Below, piece after piece: positions 1-6,329 of a DNA stretch of 14,558 bases (positions are counted from its first letter, which is position 1; each line of letters opens with the position of its first letter). The stretch comes from Patescibacteria group bacterium. Lineage in GTDB: Bacteria; Patescibacteriota; Microgenomatia; UBA10105. Location of the stretch: NCBI GenBank assembly GCA_003524845.1, contig DQGR01000076.1, positions 1-14,558 on the forward strand, given 5' to 3'. The translations under genes and the position numbers were made by a program. Under the pieces are notes generated by a model that had not been told where the DNA came from, did not search any database, and saw nothing but the letters and a program-made list of their open reading frames with translations.

Positions 1-313
1 AATCATTTGCAAAGCGAAACAGCGCGCGGATGATCTCATTGGCGTGGTCAGGCAATCCATATGCCCGGATTGACTCTTCCAGTTCTGATCCCTGGTAAAA
101 TTCACGCGTTCCGTAGTAAAACCATTCGGAAGGCCTCAGTGGCGCGTCATCTATCGGTATGGTAATTAAATCCGGATGGGTTTCTATGGGAAGATCATTC
201 CTCTTGTGCGCGTGTGCAAACGCCTTTATCACGTATTCAGGTCGTGGAAAGCCAAAATTGACCACCATTGATTGCGTCAGCGTCGAAGTCCAATTTTCAA
301 AATGAATCAACAT
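1..313 (-). CDS. Unrecognised protein, N-terminal 104 codons (cut by window edge)
   Basis: The frame is open from an ATG at 313 to the window edge and encodes 104 residues beginning MLIHFENWTSTLTQSM. I see no signal peptide or membrane segment, and the mix of charged and aromatic residues (for example EWFYYGTREFYQG) looks like a folded soluble domain. I do not recognise the family. The start is supported by a promoter-like TAAAAT ending 7 bp before the ATG, with TTGCAT 17 bp further upstream, so the mRNA may be leaderless. It is followed on the same strand by nothing visible, because its 3' end is outside the window; the two-component operon ends 97 bp upstream of it. Coding potential is judged only from the uninterrupted frame and plausible composition. 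Confidence 0.6.
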   Translation of the reverse strand, partial: MLIHFENWTSTLTQSMVVNFGFPRPEYVIKAFAHAHKRNDLPIETHPDLITIPIDDAPLRPSEWFYYGTREFYQGSELEESIRAYGLPDHANEIIRALFRFAND

Positions 314-320
314 CGCGTGT

Positions 321-349
321 ATTTTAATTATTTTCTTCCGGTGATGCAA
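321..349 (-). promoter_or_regulatory. Predicted sigma-70 promoter of the truncated gene at 1-313
   Basis: Read on the minus strand, TTGCAT (349-344) is followed after exactly 17 bp by TAAAAT (326-321). The -10 ends 7 bp before the ATG at 313, so transcription would begin at or next to the start codon. The -10 matches consensus at 5 of 6 positions; the -35 matches only in TTG. Confidence 0.45.
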
Positions 350-381
350 CTCCGGTTCTGATTACCGTGTGCAGTCCTATT

Positions 382-396
382 CCACCTGACAGGTGG
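382..396. repeat. Small perfect hairpin after the kinase gene
   Basis: CCACCT-GAC-AGGTGG is a 6-bp perfect inverted repeat 13 bp downstream of the kinase stop codon. It could help end the operon or protect its 3' end, but no run of T follows on the minus strand, so it is not a canonical intrinsic terminator. It may also be one copy of a dispersed intergenic hairpin; a single copy cannot show that. Confidence 0.4.
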
Positions 397-409
397 GATA
401 GCTTAGCAC

Positions 410-1420
410 TTAGGCATTGAGTGGTAGGGTTACTGTAAACGTTGAACCGTGGCCTAGTTTACTCTCCACTGAAATTTTACCCTTGTGGAGCTGGACAATT
501 CGTTTGGCAATTGCGAGCCCCAGGCCAAAACCACTCGATTTATCTTTGGTACGCGCCAAGTCAGCTCGGTAAAACCGGTCGAAAATATGCGGTTGCTCTT
601 GCCGTGCAATTCCAACTCCGGTGTCGCTTACTGTAAGTTGCAATGCCTTATCTGAATGCTCTGAAGTAAGTGTGACTCTCCCCTTTTCCGGTGTATATTT
701 AATTGCATTGTCAAGCAAGATTGTCAACAGTTTGGTGATGCTCGTTTCATCGGCTGTTGCGACACAGTCAGTTTTATGGGTTGTTAAGGTAATCTGTTTC
801 TTTTTTGCCAACGGTTGGAAGCGGCGTGTTACCTCAGTCAAGAGCGGACTGATGTCGACGCGGGTAAAATTAAAATTACTTCCGTTGGTAGCAGTTCTAG
901 CAAGTGTCAAGAGGCTTTGACTTAGGTTGGTGAGTTCATCTACCTGAATTAAACTGTAGCGCAACACCTCACGTGTGTTTTTAGCAGTTAATTTTTTATC
1001 CCGCAAAGCCACTTCAAGCGTCGTTTTGATAGCAGTTAAGGGCGTACACAGCTCATGGGAAGCATCAGCGGTAAACCGTTTTTGTTCTTCAAGTGTATTT
1101 TGGATTGGAGCGAGCGTTTTTCCGGCCAGAATATATCCCGCGAGCGCTCCAAATGCCAGAATACCGCCATTGGTAATTAATAAACCGCGCAAGACCCGCA
1201 GTTTTGCCTCGGTAATATCTTCGAGGAAAAAAACGTTGACGTCACTGGTGGGGACGAGTAGTCCCAAACGCCTGGCCTGCATGCGCATTACGGCCTGATG
1301 GAATCCCCGCTCGAGCTCACTACTTACCATTCGGTAAATAATGGCACTGAAGAGGAAACTCACGGCCATGAGAATCAGTAGATACCAGGCAGTTAATTTG
1401 AGTCGGGCATTGGTAAACAT
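410..1420 (-). CDS. Sensor histidine kinase of a two-component system
   Basis: A 336-residue membrane histidine kinase. Residues about 8-30 and 80-101 are hydrophobic membrane segments enclosing a short (about 50-residue) extracytoplasmic loop. The dimerisation and phosphoacceptor region reads FTADASHELCTPLTAIK with the phosphorylated histidine at about 122. The ATPase domain has the N box LLDNAIKYTP (N about 238), DTGVG (266-270), IFDRFYR (279-285) and GFGLGL (297-302), so it should be active. No clear full HAMP domain is seen between the second segment and the H box. The residue after HEL is Cys, where HisKA kinases usually have Arg. Its ATG shares one base with the regulator stop codon (TAATG), indicating translational coupling. 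It phosphorylates the neighbouring PhoB/OmpR-type regulator. The signal is unknown; the linked Spy/CpxP-like gene suggests envelope or metal stress (inference). Confidence 0.95.
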   Translation of the reverse strand: MFTNARLKLTAWYLLILMAVSFLFSAIIYRMVSSELERGFHQAVMRMQARRLGLLVPTSDVNVFFLEDITEAKLRVLRGLLITNGGILAFGALAGYILAGKTLAPIQNTLEEQKRFTADASHELCTPLTAIKTTLEVALRDKKLTAKNTREVLRYSLIQVDELTNLSQSLLTLARTATNGSNFNFTRVDISPLLTEVTRRFQPLAKKKQITLTTHKTDCVATADETSITKLLTILLDNAIKYTPEKGRVTLTSEHSDKALQLTVSDTGVGIARQEQPHIFDRFYRADLARTKDKSSGFGLGLAIAKRIVQLHKGKISVESKLGHGSTFTVTLPLNA

Positions 1421-2088
1421 TACACTCCTATCTTATACCCAAACCCCCGGACTGTGCGGATGAGTTGGGTTGCAAACGGCTTATCAATTCGGTTGCGTAA
1501 GTAACCGATATAGACTTCGACGGTGTTGGGTAAAATATCCGCATCATATTCCCAGACATGGTTCATAATCTGGTCTTTAGTGACAATAGTATTGACATGC
1601 CGGAGTAAAAATTCGAGCAATGCAAATTCTTTACGGGATAAAGTAATCAGTTTGCCATTTCGTTTCACTTCATAGTTGATTGTATTTAATTCCAGGTCAG
1701 CCACGGTTAAAATTTCGGCAATTCTGGAAGTCGGCCGGCGGCTCATAGCTCTAATGCGGGCAAGCAGTTCGGTAAAGGCAAAGGGTTTGGCTAAATAATC
1801 ATCAGCCCCACTATTTAAACCGGCGACTTTATCATCTACCTGGCCTTTGGCGGTGAGCATAAGAATCGGAGTGTGGATATTTTCAGCACGCAATTTTTTA
1901 GTGAGCGAAATGCCATCAAGCTTGGGTAACATAAGGTCAAGGATAATTACATCAAAAGTTTCCGTAGATGCGAGGTCAAATCCTACCTCACCATCAAAAG
2001 CTACATCAACCGCAAATGCTTCCTGTTCCAGGCCTTTTTTAACCGCGGTTGCGATCCGGTGGTCGTCTTCAATCACCAGGATTCTCAT
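1420..2088 (-). CDS. PhoB/OmpR-family response regulator
   Basis: A 222-residue DNA-binding response regulator. The receiver domain starts MRILVIEDDHR (acidic pair at 8-9), has the phosphoacceptor Asp at about 51 in IILDLMLPKLDG, the conserved Thr in MLTAKG (about 79) and Lys in LAKPF (about 101). The C-terminal winged helix is of OmpR type, ending in RTVRGFGYKIGV. An in-frame ATG 48 bp upstream (2136) would add 16 residues (MCRPFDSFQLLGYTIS) that do not fit the family, so I chose 2088; there TATACT ends 6 bp before the ATG. The gene is first in an operon with the kinase, whose start overlaps its stop. A motif at 2146-2155 recurs upstream of the Spy-like gene and may be its binding site. Confidence 0.95.
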   Translation of the reverse strand: MRILVIEDDHRIATAVKKGLEQEAFAVDVAFDGEVGFDLASTETFDVIILDLMLPKLDGISLTKKLRAENIHTPILMLTAKGQVDDKVAGLNSGADDYLAKPFAFTELLARIRAMSRRPTSRIAEILTVADLELNTINYEVKRNGKLITLSRKEFALLEFLLRHVNTIVTKDQIMNHVWEYDADILPNTVEVYIGYLRNRIDKPFATQLIRTVRGFGYKIGV

Positions 2089-2094
2089 ACTGAT

Positions 2095-2100
2095 AGTATA
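2095..2100 (-). promoter_or_regulatory. Predicted -10 element giving a leaderless regulator-kinase mRNA
   Basis: On the minus strand TATACT (2100-2095) is a 5-of-6 match to the -10 consensus and ends 6 bp before the regulator ATG at 2088, so the first transcribed base would be at the start codon. There is no Shine-Dalgarno sequence in this gap. The -35 is weak (TTCGAC at spacing 18, or TCGACT at 17), consistent with activator dependence. Confidence 0.5.
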
Positions 2101-2145
2101 CCCCAGAAGCTGAAAAGAGTCGAAAGGCCTACACACCCCACGCGT

Positions 2146-2163
2146 GTACTAGGTAGATACCTA
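2146..2163. promoter_or_regulatory. Candidate regulator-binding site upstream of the response regulator
   Basis: GTACTAGGTA (2146-2155) differs by one base from GTACTGGGTA at 2781-2790, upstream of the Spy-like gene. It overlaps a perfect palindrome TAGGTA-GA-TACCTA (2150-2163). The site lies about 58 bp upstream of the regulator ATG, which suits autoregulation. Function is inferred from recurrence and position only. Confidence 0.35.
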
Positions 2164-2176
2164 CGGTGACATGCCA

Positions 2177-2204
2177 AAGCAGAGTGGATTTTTCCACCCT
2201 GCTT
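2177..2204 (-). terminator. Probable intrinsic terminator of the Spy-like gene
   Basis: A stem of two arms (2177-2188 and 2193-2204) with one A/C mismatch and a 4-base loop: AAGCAG-A-GTGGA, tttt, TCCAC-C-CTGCTT. It lies about 30 bp downstream of the stop of the minus-strand gene at 2235. The trailing T run on the minus strand is short (TTTGG), so termination may be partial. Confidence 0.5.
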
Positions 2205-2234
2205 CAGCTTATTAGCCAAATGGGAATTAGTTAA

Positions 2235-2720
2235 CTAGTTAATAATGTCTTTTCCTGGCCAATGTCCCATCTTCATACCCATGTGGAAGCCGCGGCCAAA
2301 ACCGATAAACGGAAAATCAATGTCATTTTCCTCTGCCCAGATTTTCATTTCTTCATGGATTTTTTCCATTTCAGTTTTGCGTTCCTCAGGAGTCAGACCT
2401 CTGAGCGCCTCCATTTTAGTTTGCATTTCTGCATGTTTACTCAGAATTGCTTGTTTTTGCACTTCAGTAATTTTACCGTCAGTCACTGCCTGCGTTAGTC
2501 GTTCTTCCAGGCGGGTTTGCATTTCCGTCTGTTTTTCACTGTGCATTTCATCAAGTACTGACTGCACCTGACTCGGCTGCATATTAAGTTTGGCGGCAAT
2601 GCGTTCCACGATCTGGGCCAGCTGTTCGGACGGTTCCTGGGCAGCTGCGGTTTGGGAAACCATGACTGCTCCTCCAACGACTGCTGCAGTGGTTAACAAA
2701 ACTTTTTTACCTAGGTTCAT
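2235..2720 (-). CDS. Secreted Spy/CpxP-like helical protein with Met/His-rich tail
   Basis: A 161-residue exported protein. Residues 1-27 form a signal peptide (basic MNLGKK, hydrophobic core, AAA-QEP cleavage region). The mature part is long, highly charged helices rich in Gln, Glu, Lys and Met, including DGKITEVQKQAIL and LTPEERKTEMEKIHEEMK. The LTPEER stretch recalls the LTxxQ motif of Spy, CpxP and ZraP chaperones; the DGKIT pattern also recalls DUF2680 proteins. Family placement is tentative. The last 20 residues include GFHMGMKMGHWPGK, rich in Met and His and able in principle to bind Cu or Zn. The start is fixed by a strong Shine-Dalgarno GGAGGTGAG (2735-2727) 6 bp before the ATG. The gene precedes the two-component system on the same strand, separated from it by a hairpin terminator and a regulator promoter. 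Confidence 0.85.
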   Translation of the reverse strand: MNLGKKVLLTTAAVVGGAVMVSQTAAAQEPSEQLAQIVERIAAKLNMQPSQVQSVLDEMHSEKQTEMQTRLEERLTQAVTDGKITEVQKQAILSKHAEMQTKMEALRGLTPEERKTEMEKIHEEMKIWAEENDIDFPFIGFGRGFHMGMKMGHWPGKDIIN

Positions 2721-2778
2721 AATTTTCTCACCTCCAATCGTTTGATAATGACGGGTAACTCTTGTCAGTTCACTTGTT

Positions 2779-2793
2779 AAGTACTGGGTACTT
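2779..2793. promoter_or_regulatory. Candidate operator upstream of the Spy-like gene
   Basis: A perfect inverted repeat AAGTAC-TGG-GTACTT centred about 66 bp upstream of the ATG at 2720. Its core GTACTGGGTA matches the regulator-upstream site (2146-2155) at 9 of 10 bases and in the same orientation and at a similar distance. I found no well-spaced -35/-10 pair between it and the gene, which fits activation by the response regulator. Confidence 0.4.
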
Positions 2794-2833
2794 TATTGCA
2801 GTAACCTGAAAAAAGGCTGAGGAGATGCACTTT

Positions 2834-2925
2834 GTCATTTCGAATGAAGCATTTGCGAAATGAGAAATCTAGCAAAGCGTCGTTCGTTTCACTCACTGGA
2901 TTTCTCGCCTGCAGCTCGAAATGAC
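2834..2925. repeat. Nested inverted-repeat intergenic element (about 92 bp)
   Basis: The outer arms GTCATTTCGA (2834-2843) and TCGAAATGAC (2916-2925) are perfect 10-bp inverted repeats. An inner pair, GAGAAATC (2862-2869) and GATTTCTC (2899-2906), is perfect over 8 bp. Elements with these GTCATTTCGA and GAGAAATC arms are, from general experience, dispersed in intergenic DNA of many unrelated bacteria and resemble non-autonomous mobile repeats. It contains no gene. It lies between the Spy-like gene and the downstream end of the proline-rich membrane protein gene, where it could also act as a 3' processing or termination structure. Confidence 0.7.
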
Positions 2926-2947
2926 TAAAAAAGGAAATGTAATGTAT

Positions 2948-3616
2948 TTACAAAAATTTAAACGTGGAGAGGACTTGGTCAAGAATAGCTTGTTCCAAAC
3001 CGTAGGAAACAATAATCACAAAACTATCTTCCTGTTTCTCTATTTTAATTACAGAGTATTCAATATTGGTTTCATTTTCTAGTCCCGATATTTGTATTGC
3101 TTCATAGTTTCCTACTGAAATTGTTTTCTCGGCAAAATTGGAAAATGAGTTTGGATAATTATCTCTGTGCCAGTTTTGGAATAAATCATCATTTTCCGTT
3201 TGATAAATCGCAATTAAATATCCTCTTTCAGCGGCGGAGCCACAGGGATCTGTCTCACTTGCGTCATATGTACCACTTGAGATCAAGCCTATCACAGCTT
3301 CCGTCTCACAGACAACAAAACTTACTGGGTATTTAAACGTAATTCCATTCGCGTCGTAAGTCTTCCACTCCGCAGTCGGGTCAGTGGAGGCAACGGGTTG
3401 GGGTGAGGCATAAACAACTGGAGAAGCTACCGGTTGTGGCATAAGCAAGTTAGTGGTTCCTAAGTAGTAGCCTCCGGCGGCGAAGAGGGCGATCACTATT
3501 ACAACCAGCAAAACTAATATCAGCGGAGAACGTTTAGGTGCAGATAAAGTTGGTGGGATAATTGGTGGAGTTGGGGGCAGGACATTTGGTTGCGGTGTAC
3601 CAGTTTGTTCTTCCAT
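2948..3616 (-). CDS. Proline-rich, membrane-anchored protein with a PsbP-like C-terminal domain
   Basis: A 222-residue protein with three parts. Residues 1-30 are a cytoplasmic proline-rich tail (PTPPIIPPT), 31-53 a strong membrane helix (PLILVLLVVIVIALFAAGGY), and about 55-82 a Pro/Ser/Thr/Val linker (MPQPVASPVVYASPQPVAS). The rest is an extracytoplasmic domain beginning WKTYDANGITFKYPVSF and ending ILDQVLSTFKFL, the bookends of PsbP-like domains in many short CPR proteins. Cys103 and Cys125 could form a disulfide. The function is unknown. An AAAGGA sequence about 13 bp before the ATG is a weak, distant ribosome site. No operon partner is evident: the toxin gene ends 47 bp upstream and the inverted-repeat element follows downstream. 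Confidence 0.8.
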   Translation of the reverse strand: MEEQTGTPQPNVLPPTPPIIPPTLSAPKRSPLILVLLVVIVIALFAAGGYYLGTTNLLMPQPVASPVVYASPQPVASTDPTAEWKTYDANGITFKYPVSFVVCETEAVIGLISSGTYDASETDPCGSAAERGYLIAIYQTENDDLFQNWHRDNYPNSFSNFAEKTISVGNYEAIQISGLENETNIEYSVIKIEKQEDSFVIIVSYGLEQAILDQVLSTFKFL

Positions 3617-3663
3617 ATGTATATCATTTTCCTTTCAAAAGAGAAATGCAAGCTATCATGAAG

Positions 3664-3999
3664 TTAGCCTGAAGTTTCATTTTTCACCAGAGGCTTCAAA
3701 TGCAGGTGCCGAAGATCCCGATAAAAATTTTCGCGCGTTGCCGCATAGCGAATAATGACCCGCGAATTTGTTTTGTCCACTTCATAGACGATGCGGTACT
3801 GTGTGTTCTGGTACTTACTGTGCAGGGAACGGAATCCACTCCAGGGCGGTTGCAATTCTTCGGTTTGATACGGATCTGTTTTGAGAATTTCCATGGCTGA
3901 AATTAAATGCTTGCGTATCCGAAGAGGTAATTTTTTGAGTGCCTGACGGGATACTGGAATGGTAACGATTTGATAACTTGCGTTTTCCGGTTCACTCAT
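3664..3999 (-). CDS. RelE/ParE-superfamily toxin
   Basis: A 111-residue basic protein with the RelE/ParE fold pattern: an N-terminal strand (YQIVTIPVSRQALKKLP), a helical hairpin (RIRKHLISAMEILKTDP), then the strand core GFRSLHSKYQNTQYRIVYEVD and IIRYAATRENFYRDL. Relatives cleave ribosome-bound mRNA (RelE) or poison gyrase (ParE). The target cannot be decided here. The Arg and Tyr residues in the C-terminal part (RYAATRENFYRD) are suitable for RelE-type RNA cleavage, but this is inference. The gene overlaps the upstream antitoxin by 8 bp, the standard layout with antitoxin first. About 15 residues beyond the core (LHLKPLVKNETSG) form the C terminus. Confidence 0.85.
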   Translation of the reverse strand: MSEPENASYQIVTIPVSRQALKKLPLRIRKHLISAMEILKTDPYQTEELQPPWSGFRSLHSKYQNTQYRIVYEVDKTNSRVIIRYAATRENFYRDLRHLHLKPLVKNETSG

Positions 4000-4300
4000 C
4001 TTCGAGAATGGTTTCGATTGGAATCAGTTTGCCTGCCTTGATCTCTTTGGTACCTTGTTTGACAATTTCTTGAAACTCTTTGTTCAGTGTCAGTGCCAAA
4101 GTGTCGGATAAGGCCGGTTCGTTTTCAATAATGTAGTCAATGATTGTATTCACTGTTTGCACATACTCGTTTCCCACCAGATAAGCCATCGGTTTGTCTT
4201 TGCGAGTAATCCGAAATTTTACATTCTGGTAGTAAACTCGTTCCAAAAGTTCACCAAACTTCCGGCGGGCTTCAAGGGCTTGAATATCCGTTGTCTGCAT
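3992..4300 (-). CDS. Phd/YefM-type antitoxin
   Basis: A 102-residue antitoxin. The N-terminal half (MQTTDIQALEARRKFGELLERV, then FRITRKDKPMAYLVGNEYV) has the Phd/YefM DNA-binding fold: a helix with the ARRKFGELL pattern followed by strands carrying K-x-x-x-A-Y-L-V. The C-terminal half (about 50-102) is acidic and helical, suited to wrapping the toxin. The gene precedes and overlaps the RelE-like toxin, so the pair would be co-transcribed and autoregulated. There is no Shine-Dalgarno sequence before the ATG. Antitoxin and toxin form a plasmid-maintenance, phage-defence or stress module; which one cannot be told from the sequence. Confidence 0.85.
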   Translation of the reverse strand: MQTTDIQALEARRKFGELLERVYYQNVKFRITRKDKPMAYLVGNEYVQTVNTIIDYIIENEPALSDTLALTLNKEFQEIVKQGTKEIKAGKLIPIETILEDE

Positions 4301-4302
4301 AG

Positions 4303-4328
4303 TGATACAACTATATCATATCTGTCAA
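4303..4328 (-). promoter_or_regulatory. Putative promoter/operator of the toxin-antitoxin operon
   Basis: Immediately upstream of the antitoxin ATG is an inverted repeat TGATA-caacta-TATCA (4303-4318), a plausible self-operator. A consensus TTGACA (minus strand, 4328-4323) lies just upstream. I could not place a well-spaced -10 before the ATG (TATAGT is only 7 bp from TTGACA), so the promoter is incomplete as read. Confidence 0.35.
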
Positions 4329-4386
4329 CTGATAATTATGTACACTTTGCGGATATATAACTTGGTCTTGACGAAAAGGCACCTGG

Positions 4387-6192
4387 TTATATTATTCCCT
4401 GTGATCGCCGGCGCGCAGCATCCTTTTCATCCAAAATCATCTTGCGGATGCGGATGTTTTGTGGAGTGACTTCGACGAGTTCATCATCGCCAATGTATTC
4501 AAGCGCGTCCTCAAGTCCCATCGCCTTGGGTACGTCCACATGGACTGAGACGCCGTCGCCTTTGGAACGCATATTGGTTAAATGCTTAGTTTTGCAGACG
4601 TTGACGCGTAAATCATTTTCGCGGGCGTGGATGCCGACGACCTGGCCTTTATACACTTCCAGACCGGGTCCGATAAACAGTTGGCCCCGTTCCTGCACAT
4701 TGGTGAGGCCATAGCCATTTGAAGTTCCGCCTTCAAAGGCAATGAGCGAACCTTGCTTTTTGTTTGAGGTAAAGTTATTATCCTGGGCATATTTTTCAAA
4801 AATAGTATTCAAAACACCTAAGCCTTTGGTATCGGTTATAAATTCGCTGCGGTAACCGAATAAACCACGGGTGGTAATAATAAACTCGAGATAAGCAATT
4901 CCGTTTTCAGTGCGCATGTCAGTGAGTTCGCCTTTGCGCTCCCCCACCTTTTGCATGACTGCGCCCACAAAACTTTCCGGAATTTCGATATACAGCCGTT
5001 CATATGGAGTTACCGTGACTCCGTCAATTACTTTATCAATCACCTGCGGCCGTGATACCTGAAACTCGTAGCCTTCGCGGCGCATGCGTTCAATCAGGAT
5101 TGCAATATGTAGTTCCCCTCGTCCGGACACGACCCAACCAGTGGTTTCCGTTTCCACGCGTAATGCCATATCAGTTTCCAATTCTTTAAATAAACGCGCC
5201 TGGATCTGGCGCGAGGTCTTAAATTCACCCTCACGTCCGGCAAAGGGTGAATCGTTCACACTAAATTTGACCCGAATCGTCGGTTCCTCAATTGCCAAGA
5301 CAGGCAGAGCTACTGGGTTTATTGCGTCAGAAATCGTTTCGCCAATCATGGGTTCAGGGATGCCGGCAATTGCCACAATATCACCGACGTGCGACTCACT
5401 GGTTTCAATCTTATCCAAACCTACAAACGTCATGAGCGCAGTTATTTTGCACACGTGCATAGTTCCGTCCCGTTTGATCTGCGCAATGTCTTGGGTTTTT
5501 GTAACTTTACCATTATAAATCCTGCCAATTGCGATCCGGCCTTTATAGGTATCTTTGGCAAGCGTCGTAATGAGAATTTGTAAGGGATGATTAGAATCAC
5601 CTGAAGGCGGTGGCACGATTTTAAGAATCGTTTCAAAAAGCGGTGAGATATCGGACATTTCCGATAAATTCGGTTTTAGTCCGGCCTTACCTTCTTTACC
5701 TGAACTGTAGATAATCGGAAAATCTGCCTGCGAATTGTCAGCACCCAAGTCAATGAACAGGTCTAAAGTTTTATCCAGGACATAATCAATCCGTGCATCA
5801 GGCCGGTCGATTTTATTAACCACGACAATAATTTTCAGCTTCATTTCCAAAGCTTTTTTCAACACAAACCGGGTTTGCGGCATCGGGCCTTCAGAAGCGT
5901 CAATCAGGAGTAAGCACCCGTCAGCCATTTTCAGGACCCGTTCCACTTCCCCGCCAAAGTCAGCGTGTCCGGGAGTGTCAATTATATTTATCTTGGTCTC
6001 GTTCCAAACGACCGACGCATTTTTGGAAAAAATCGTAATCCCGCGTTCCCGCTCAAGTTCGTTACTGTCCATAATGAGTGAATTCGCCGTATCCTTGTGG
6101 AGCTTGGTGTGCGATTGCTTTAAAAGCGCGTCAACCAGCGTAGTTTTTCCGTGGTCGACATGAGCGATAATGGCAATGTTACGTATGTTCAT
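4387..6192 (-). CDS. typA: Ribosome-associated GTPase TypA/BipA
   Basis: A full-length 601-residue translational GTPase of the EF-G/LepA superfamily, close to the usual size of about 605-615. G1 is AHVDHGKTT (10-18), the switch I threonine lies in RERGITI (about 50-54), G3 is DTPGHADFG (72-80) and G4 is NKID (126-129). The EF-G-like domains II, III and V follow, and the C-terminal TypA-specific domain runs through VQERGQLFIGPGLEVYKGQ and ends in RRRSQGII. It binds the ribosome, helps large-subunit assembly and translation under cold or stress. There is no Shine-Dalgarno sequence before the ATG. A 38-codon ORF ends 14 bp upstream on the same strand and carries the only strong promoter seen in this interval, so typA is probably the second cistron of that transcript. 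Confidence 0.97.
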   Translation of the reverse strand: MNIRNIAIIAHVDHGKTTLVDALLKQSHTKLHKDTANSLIMDSNELERERGITIFSKNASVVWNETKINIIDTPGHADFGGEVERVLKMADGCLLLIDASEGPMPQTRFVLKKALEMKLKIIVVVNKIDRPDARIDYVLDKTLDLFIDLGADNSQADFPIIYSSGKEGKAGLKPNLSEMSDISPLFETILKIVPPPSGDSNHPLQILITTLAKDTYKGRIAIGRIYNGKVTKTQDIAQIKRDGTMHVCKITALMTFVGLDKIETSESHVGDIVAIAGIPEPMIGETISDAINPVALPVLAIEEPTIRVKFSVNDSPFAGREGEFKTSRQIQARLFKELETDMALRVETETTGWVVSGRGELHIAILIERMRREGYEFQVSRPQVIDKVIDGVTVTPYERLYIEIPESFVGAVMQKVGERKGELTDMRTENGIAYLEFIITTRGLFGYRSEFITDTKGLGVLNTIFEKYAQDNNFTSNKKQGSLIAFEGGTSNGYGLTNVQERGQLFIGPGLEVYKGQVVGIHARENDLRVNVCKTKHLTNMRSKGDGVSVHVDVPKAMGLEDALEYIGDDELVEVTPQNIRIRKMILDEKDAARRRSQGII

Positions 6193-6206
6193 AAATTCAG
6201 GAGAAA

Positions 6207-6323
6207 TTACTTTTTGCGGAAGCGTCTGAAAGAAGGATTAAACTGATAAGTTGCAGCCTGAAACACCGACTGGTCGGCGTGGTTAATTAAGCACAAAATA
6301 GCTTTGACTGACTGGTTGGACAT
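6207..6323 (-). CDS. Putative 38-residue basic small protein upstream of typA
   Basis: An ORF of 38 codons too short for ordinary gene calling, starting MSNQSVKAILCLINHADQ and ending FNPSFRRFRKK followed by TAA. Its ATG lies exactly 6 bp after an extended -10 (TGCTATAAT), the same geometry as other genes in this window, and its stop is 14 bp before the typA ATG. The protein has a short hydrophobic stretch (AILCLI, about 8-13) and a very basic C terminus (RRFRKK), suggesting RNA or ribosome contact or membrane binding. I recognise no family. It may be a real protein or a regulatory leader peptide controlling typA. Evidence is positional and compositional; no homologue comparison was possible. 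Confidence 0.5.
   Translation of the reverse strand: MSNQSVKAILCLINHADQSVFQAATYQFNPSFRRFRKK
6263..6280 (-). promoter_or_regulatory. Hairpin inside the typA leader region
   Basis: In the minus-strand RNA, ACGCCGAC and GTCGGTGT pair over 8 bp (one G-U) around a 2-base centre, so with the innermost pair open the loop is realistic. It lies inside the 38-codon ORF, about 70 bp before the typA ATG. It could be an RNA control element or a chance result of codon choice. Confidence 0.3.
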
Positions 6324-6329
6324 GAGCGT

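Noticed and set aside
382..396. Hairpin CCACCT-GAC-AGGTGG as an intrinsic terminator of the kinase operon
   Set aside because: No T run follows on the minus strand, so it is listed only as a hairpin.
2089..2136. Upstream ATG at 2136 for the response regulator
   Set aside because: It would add 16 residues not found in this family and would place the promoter-like TATACT inside the coding region.
4303..4380. TTGACA upstream of the antitoxin as part of a standard promoter
   Set aside because: No -10 at 16-18 bp before the start codon; kept only as a low-confidence regulatory region.
4355..4392. Inverted repeat ATATAAC / GTTATAT at the typA stop as a terminator
   Set aside because: Only 7 AT-rich pairs with a 24-base loop, and one arm overlaps the stop codon; not a stable terminator.
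5084..5518. 144-codon plus-strand open frame opposite typA
   Set aside because: Lies wholly antisense to a conserved gene and has a low-complexity, Ser/Ile-rich translation typical of a shadow frame.
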